Shown here in pieces: positions 5,790 to 6,836 of a DNA stretch of 6,836 nt (position 1 is the stretch's first letter; each line of letters opens with the position of its first letter). The position numbers and the translations under genes are program-made. The notes under the pieces are model-generated. The model was not told the origin of the DNA and made no database searches. It saw only the letters and a list, made by a program, of their open reading frames with translations. Location of the stretch: contig JACZUR010000126.1 of NCBI GenBank assembly GCA_022573095.1, positions 1 to 6,836 on the forward strand. Reading direction: 5' to 3'. The stretch is from Gemmatimonadota bacterium. Lineage in GTDB: Bacteria > Gemmatimonadota > Gemmatimonadetes > Gemmatimonadales > GWC2-71-9.

Positions 5790-5818
5790 TTGACATGTAT
5801 GACGCATACATATATTCT
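5790..5818 (+). promoter_or_regulatory. Sigma70-like promoter for the exported aminotransferase
   Basis: A perfect -35 TTGACA (5790-5795) is followed by a 17-bp spacer and -10 TATTCT (5813-5818, 4 of 6 consensus bases). The predicted start is near 5825, giving a leader of about 80 bases. The spacer is occupied by the palindromic operator. Confidence 0.65.
5795..5811. promoter_or_regulatory. Palindromic operator, probable MarR-family binding site
   Basis: ATGTATG-ACG-CATACAT is a perfect inverted repeat with 7-bp arms and a 3-bp centre. It touches the last base of the rightward -35, fills nearly all of the rightward spacer, and covers the predicted start site of the leftward promoter. Its 17-bp length fits known MarR-type operators, and a MarR gene lies in the adjacent operon. 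The palindrome is seen directly; the protein partner is inferred. Confidence 0.75.
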
Positions 5819-5841
5819 AACGCTACGACCTATTTCTACAA
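5814..5841 (-). promoter_or_regulatory. Sigma70-like promoter for the LbH protein / MarR operon
   Basis: On the minus strand, -35 TTGTAG (5841-5836, 4 of 6), a 16-bp spacer and -10 TAGAAT (5819-5814, 5 of 6) point leftward. The predicted start is near 5807, inside the palindromic operator, with a leader of about 45 bases to the ATG at 5761. Its -10 overlaps the -10 of the divergent rightward promoter. Confidence 0.6.
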
Positions 5842-5845
5842 CCCC

Positions 5846-5857
5846 TGTTCCGGAACA
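5846..5857. repeat. Second perfect palindrome in the divergent intergenic region
   Basis: TGTTCCGGAACA is a 12-bp perfect palindrome unlike the 5795-5811 operator in sequence. It sits just upstream of the leftward -35 and within the rightward leader, so it could be a site for another regulator. No function can be assigned from the sequence alone. Confidence 0.5.
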
Positions 5858-5905
5858 CATGTTTGAGCCGAAGAAACACTCAATACGGCCAGTAGAAATC
5901 TGCAC

Positions 5906-6836
5906 ATGAACCGGCGGGAGTTTCTTGCAGTCGGCGCTGGAGCCACCGTTGCAACCGATGCATCCCTGCTGCTGCGGAGCACTTCCGCTCCAAACAGCCG
6001 GCCAAATGATTGGCGCGCCTATTTCCCGCGACTCTCACTCGAACGTTATATAAACGCGGCGGGCGGTACACCGCTCGGCACGTTTGCGCAGGCCGGCCTG
6101 CAACGCTACATGGAGTTTCAACGAATCGGTCCGGGTGGCGGCCGCGAGGACTACGTGACTGAAATGCGTACCAATATTCGCGGTCTCTTCGGACAGTTCA
6201 TCAGTGCGAACGCATCCGAGATCGCACTCGTCCACAGTACAAAGGCGGGCGAGCAGATCGTTATCGATGGACTCGACCCCAAGGGCAACGGCCGCAACAT
6301 AGTAACCAACGACATGCACTTCTCAGGTTCGCTTCACAACCTCATCGGACTCAGACGTTCCGGAGCCGACGTACGCATCGTAACAGCCCGAAACTGGGAC
6401 GTCTCCCTCGACGAAATGGCCGACGCGATCGACAGTCGAACCGCGTTGGTGGCGGTGACCCTCATTTCCAACATCAATGGTAGAGTCGAACCCCTGAGAG
6501 AGCTGGCCGAGATCGCCCACTCTCACGGAGCGTTGGTTTACGCCGACATCATACAGGCTGCGGGAGTGGTTCCGATCAACGTTCGCGAGCTAGGAATTGA
6601 TTTCGCGGCGTGCAACGGATACAAGTGGCTGTGCGGAGTCCACGGCGCCGGTTTCCTGTTCGTGCGAGAAGAACTTCAGGGTAGCGCGTTGCCCGATCGT
6701 CTCTTTCCCGGACATGTGCGATACAATTACTCTCCATGGATCCGCGAGGCAGATCCCCGAGAAGAGGCACTTATATACACCGCCCGTACCGACGCAAGCC
6801 GCTACGAGCCGGGGCATGTGAGCTATCTCGGATACT
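5906..6836 (+). CDS. Tat-exported PLP-dependent class V aminotransferase, 3' end outside the window
   Basis: The first 310 residues are present with no stop, and the gene continues beyond the window. The N-terminus MNRREFLAVGAGATVA carries a twin-arginine motif (RR-x-F-L) followed by a moderately hydrophobic stretch. Export of a folded, cofactor-loaded enzyme fits the Tat route. The rest is the class V fold (cysteine desulfurase / isopenicillin-N-epimerase group): INAAGGTPLG near 49-58, HSTKAGEQ (110-117) in the cofactor phosphate region, Asp214 and Gln217 in YADIIQAAG, and PLP-binding Lys240 in CNGYKWLCGVHGAGFLF. The substrate cannot be read from the sequence. No strong Shine-Dalgarno sequence precedes the ATG. 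It is divergent from the LbH/MarR operon and shares its operator region, so MarR control is likely (inferred). Confidence 0.9.
   Translation, partial: MNRREFLAVGAGATVATDASLLLRSTSAPNSRPNDWRAYFPRLSLERYINAAGGTPLGTFAQAGLQRYMEFQRIGPGGGREDYVTEMRTNIRGLFGQFISANASEIALVHSTKAGEQIVIDGLDPKGNGRNIVTNDMHFSGSLHNLIGLRRSGADVRIVTARNWDVSLDEMADAIDSRTALVAVTLISNINGRVEPLRELAEIAHSHGALVYADIIQAAGVVPINVRELGIDFAACNGYKWLCGVHGAGFLFVREELQGSALPDRLFPGHVRYNYSPWIREADPREEALIYTARTDASRYEPGHVSYLGY

Noticed and set aside
5762..5905. Longer LbH protein starting at 5905
   Set aside because: The extension runs through both promoters and the operator, and its sequence has no hexapeptide pattern.

Overview
The window looks like a chromosomal segment of a Gram-negative bacterium. 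It encodes an outer-membrane porin, mixes ATG, GTG and probable TTG/GTG starts, and uses the standard code (TGA ends thyA and the LbH gene, and Trp is TGG). The short REP-type transposase and the Tat-exported class V aminotransferase remind me of Gemmatimonadota. That placement is an impression from protein style, not a demonstrated assignment.

Layout. Positions 1-1106 are an accessory, repeat-rich block. It holds a small leftward REP-associated tyrosine transposase (RAYT) whose HUH motif reads QLH. The gene lies between two copies of a 56-bp imperfect direct repeat (1-56 and 958-1013). A minisatellite of about 42 bp and a GACGGTGG short-repeat array lie on its upstream side. A 7-bp-period, C-rich tract follows, with a G-quadruplex pattern on the opposite strand, and runs almost to the thyA start.

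Positions 1107-3478 are a tight rightward operon: thyA (thymidylate synthase), then folA (dihydrofolate reductase, ATGA overlap), then an O/P-type porin whose ATG follows the folA stop directly. ThyA oxidises methylene-tetrahydrofolate to dihydrofolate and FolA reduces it back, so the first two genes form the classic dTMP cycle. The porin frame is open from signal peptide to C-terminal Phe except for one in-frame TGA at 2561-2563.

Positions 3494-5761 are leftward. A left-handed beta-helix protein resembling gamma-carbonic anhydrases is translationally coupled (ATGA) to a MarR-family regulator with a C-terminal four-cysteine cluster. A gap of about 180 bp follows, then an aldo/keto reductase. 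A divergent gene starting at 5906 encodes a Tat-signal PLP aminotransferase (class V) that runs off the window end.

The most interesting structure is the 144-bp divergent intergenic region at 5762-5905. Two back-to-back sigma70-like promoters share overlapping -10 elements. A perfect 7+3+7 palindrome fills the spacer of the rightward promoter and covers the predicted start site of the leftward one. This is the expected layout of a MarR operator, so I infer that the MarR protein represses both its own operon and the exported aminotransferase. I see nothing that amounts to a clearly undescribed defence or mobile system. The best leads are this regulatory module, the repeat/RAYT unit with its altered active site, and the interrupted porin.
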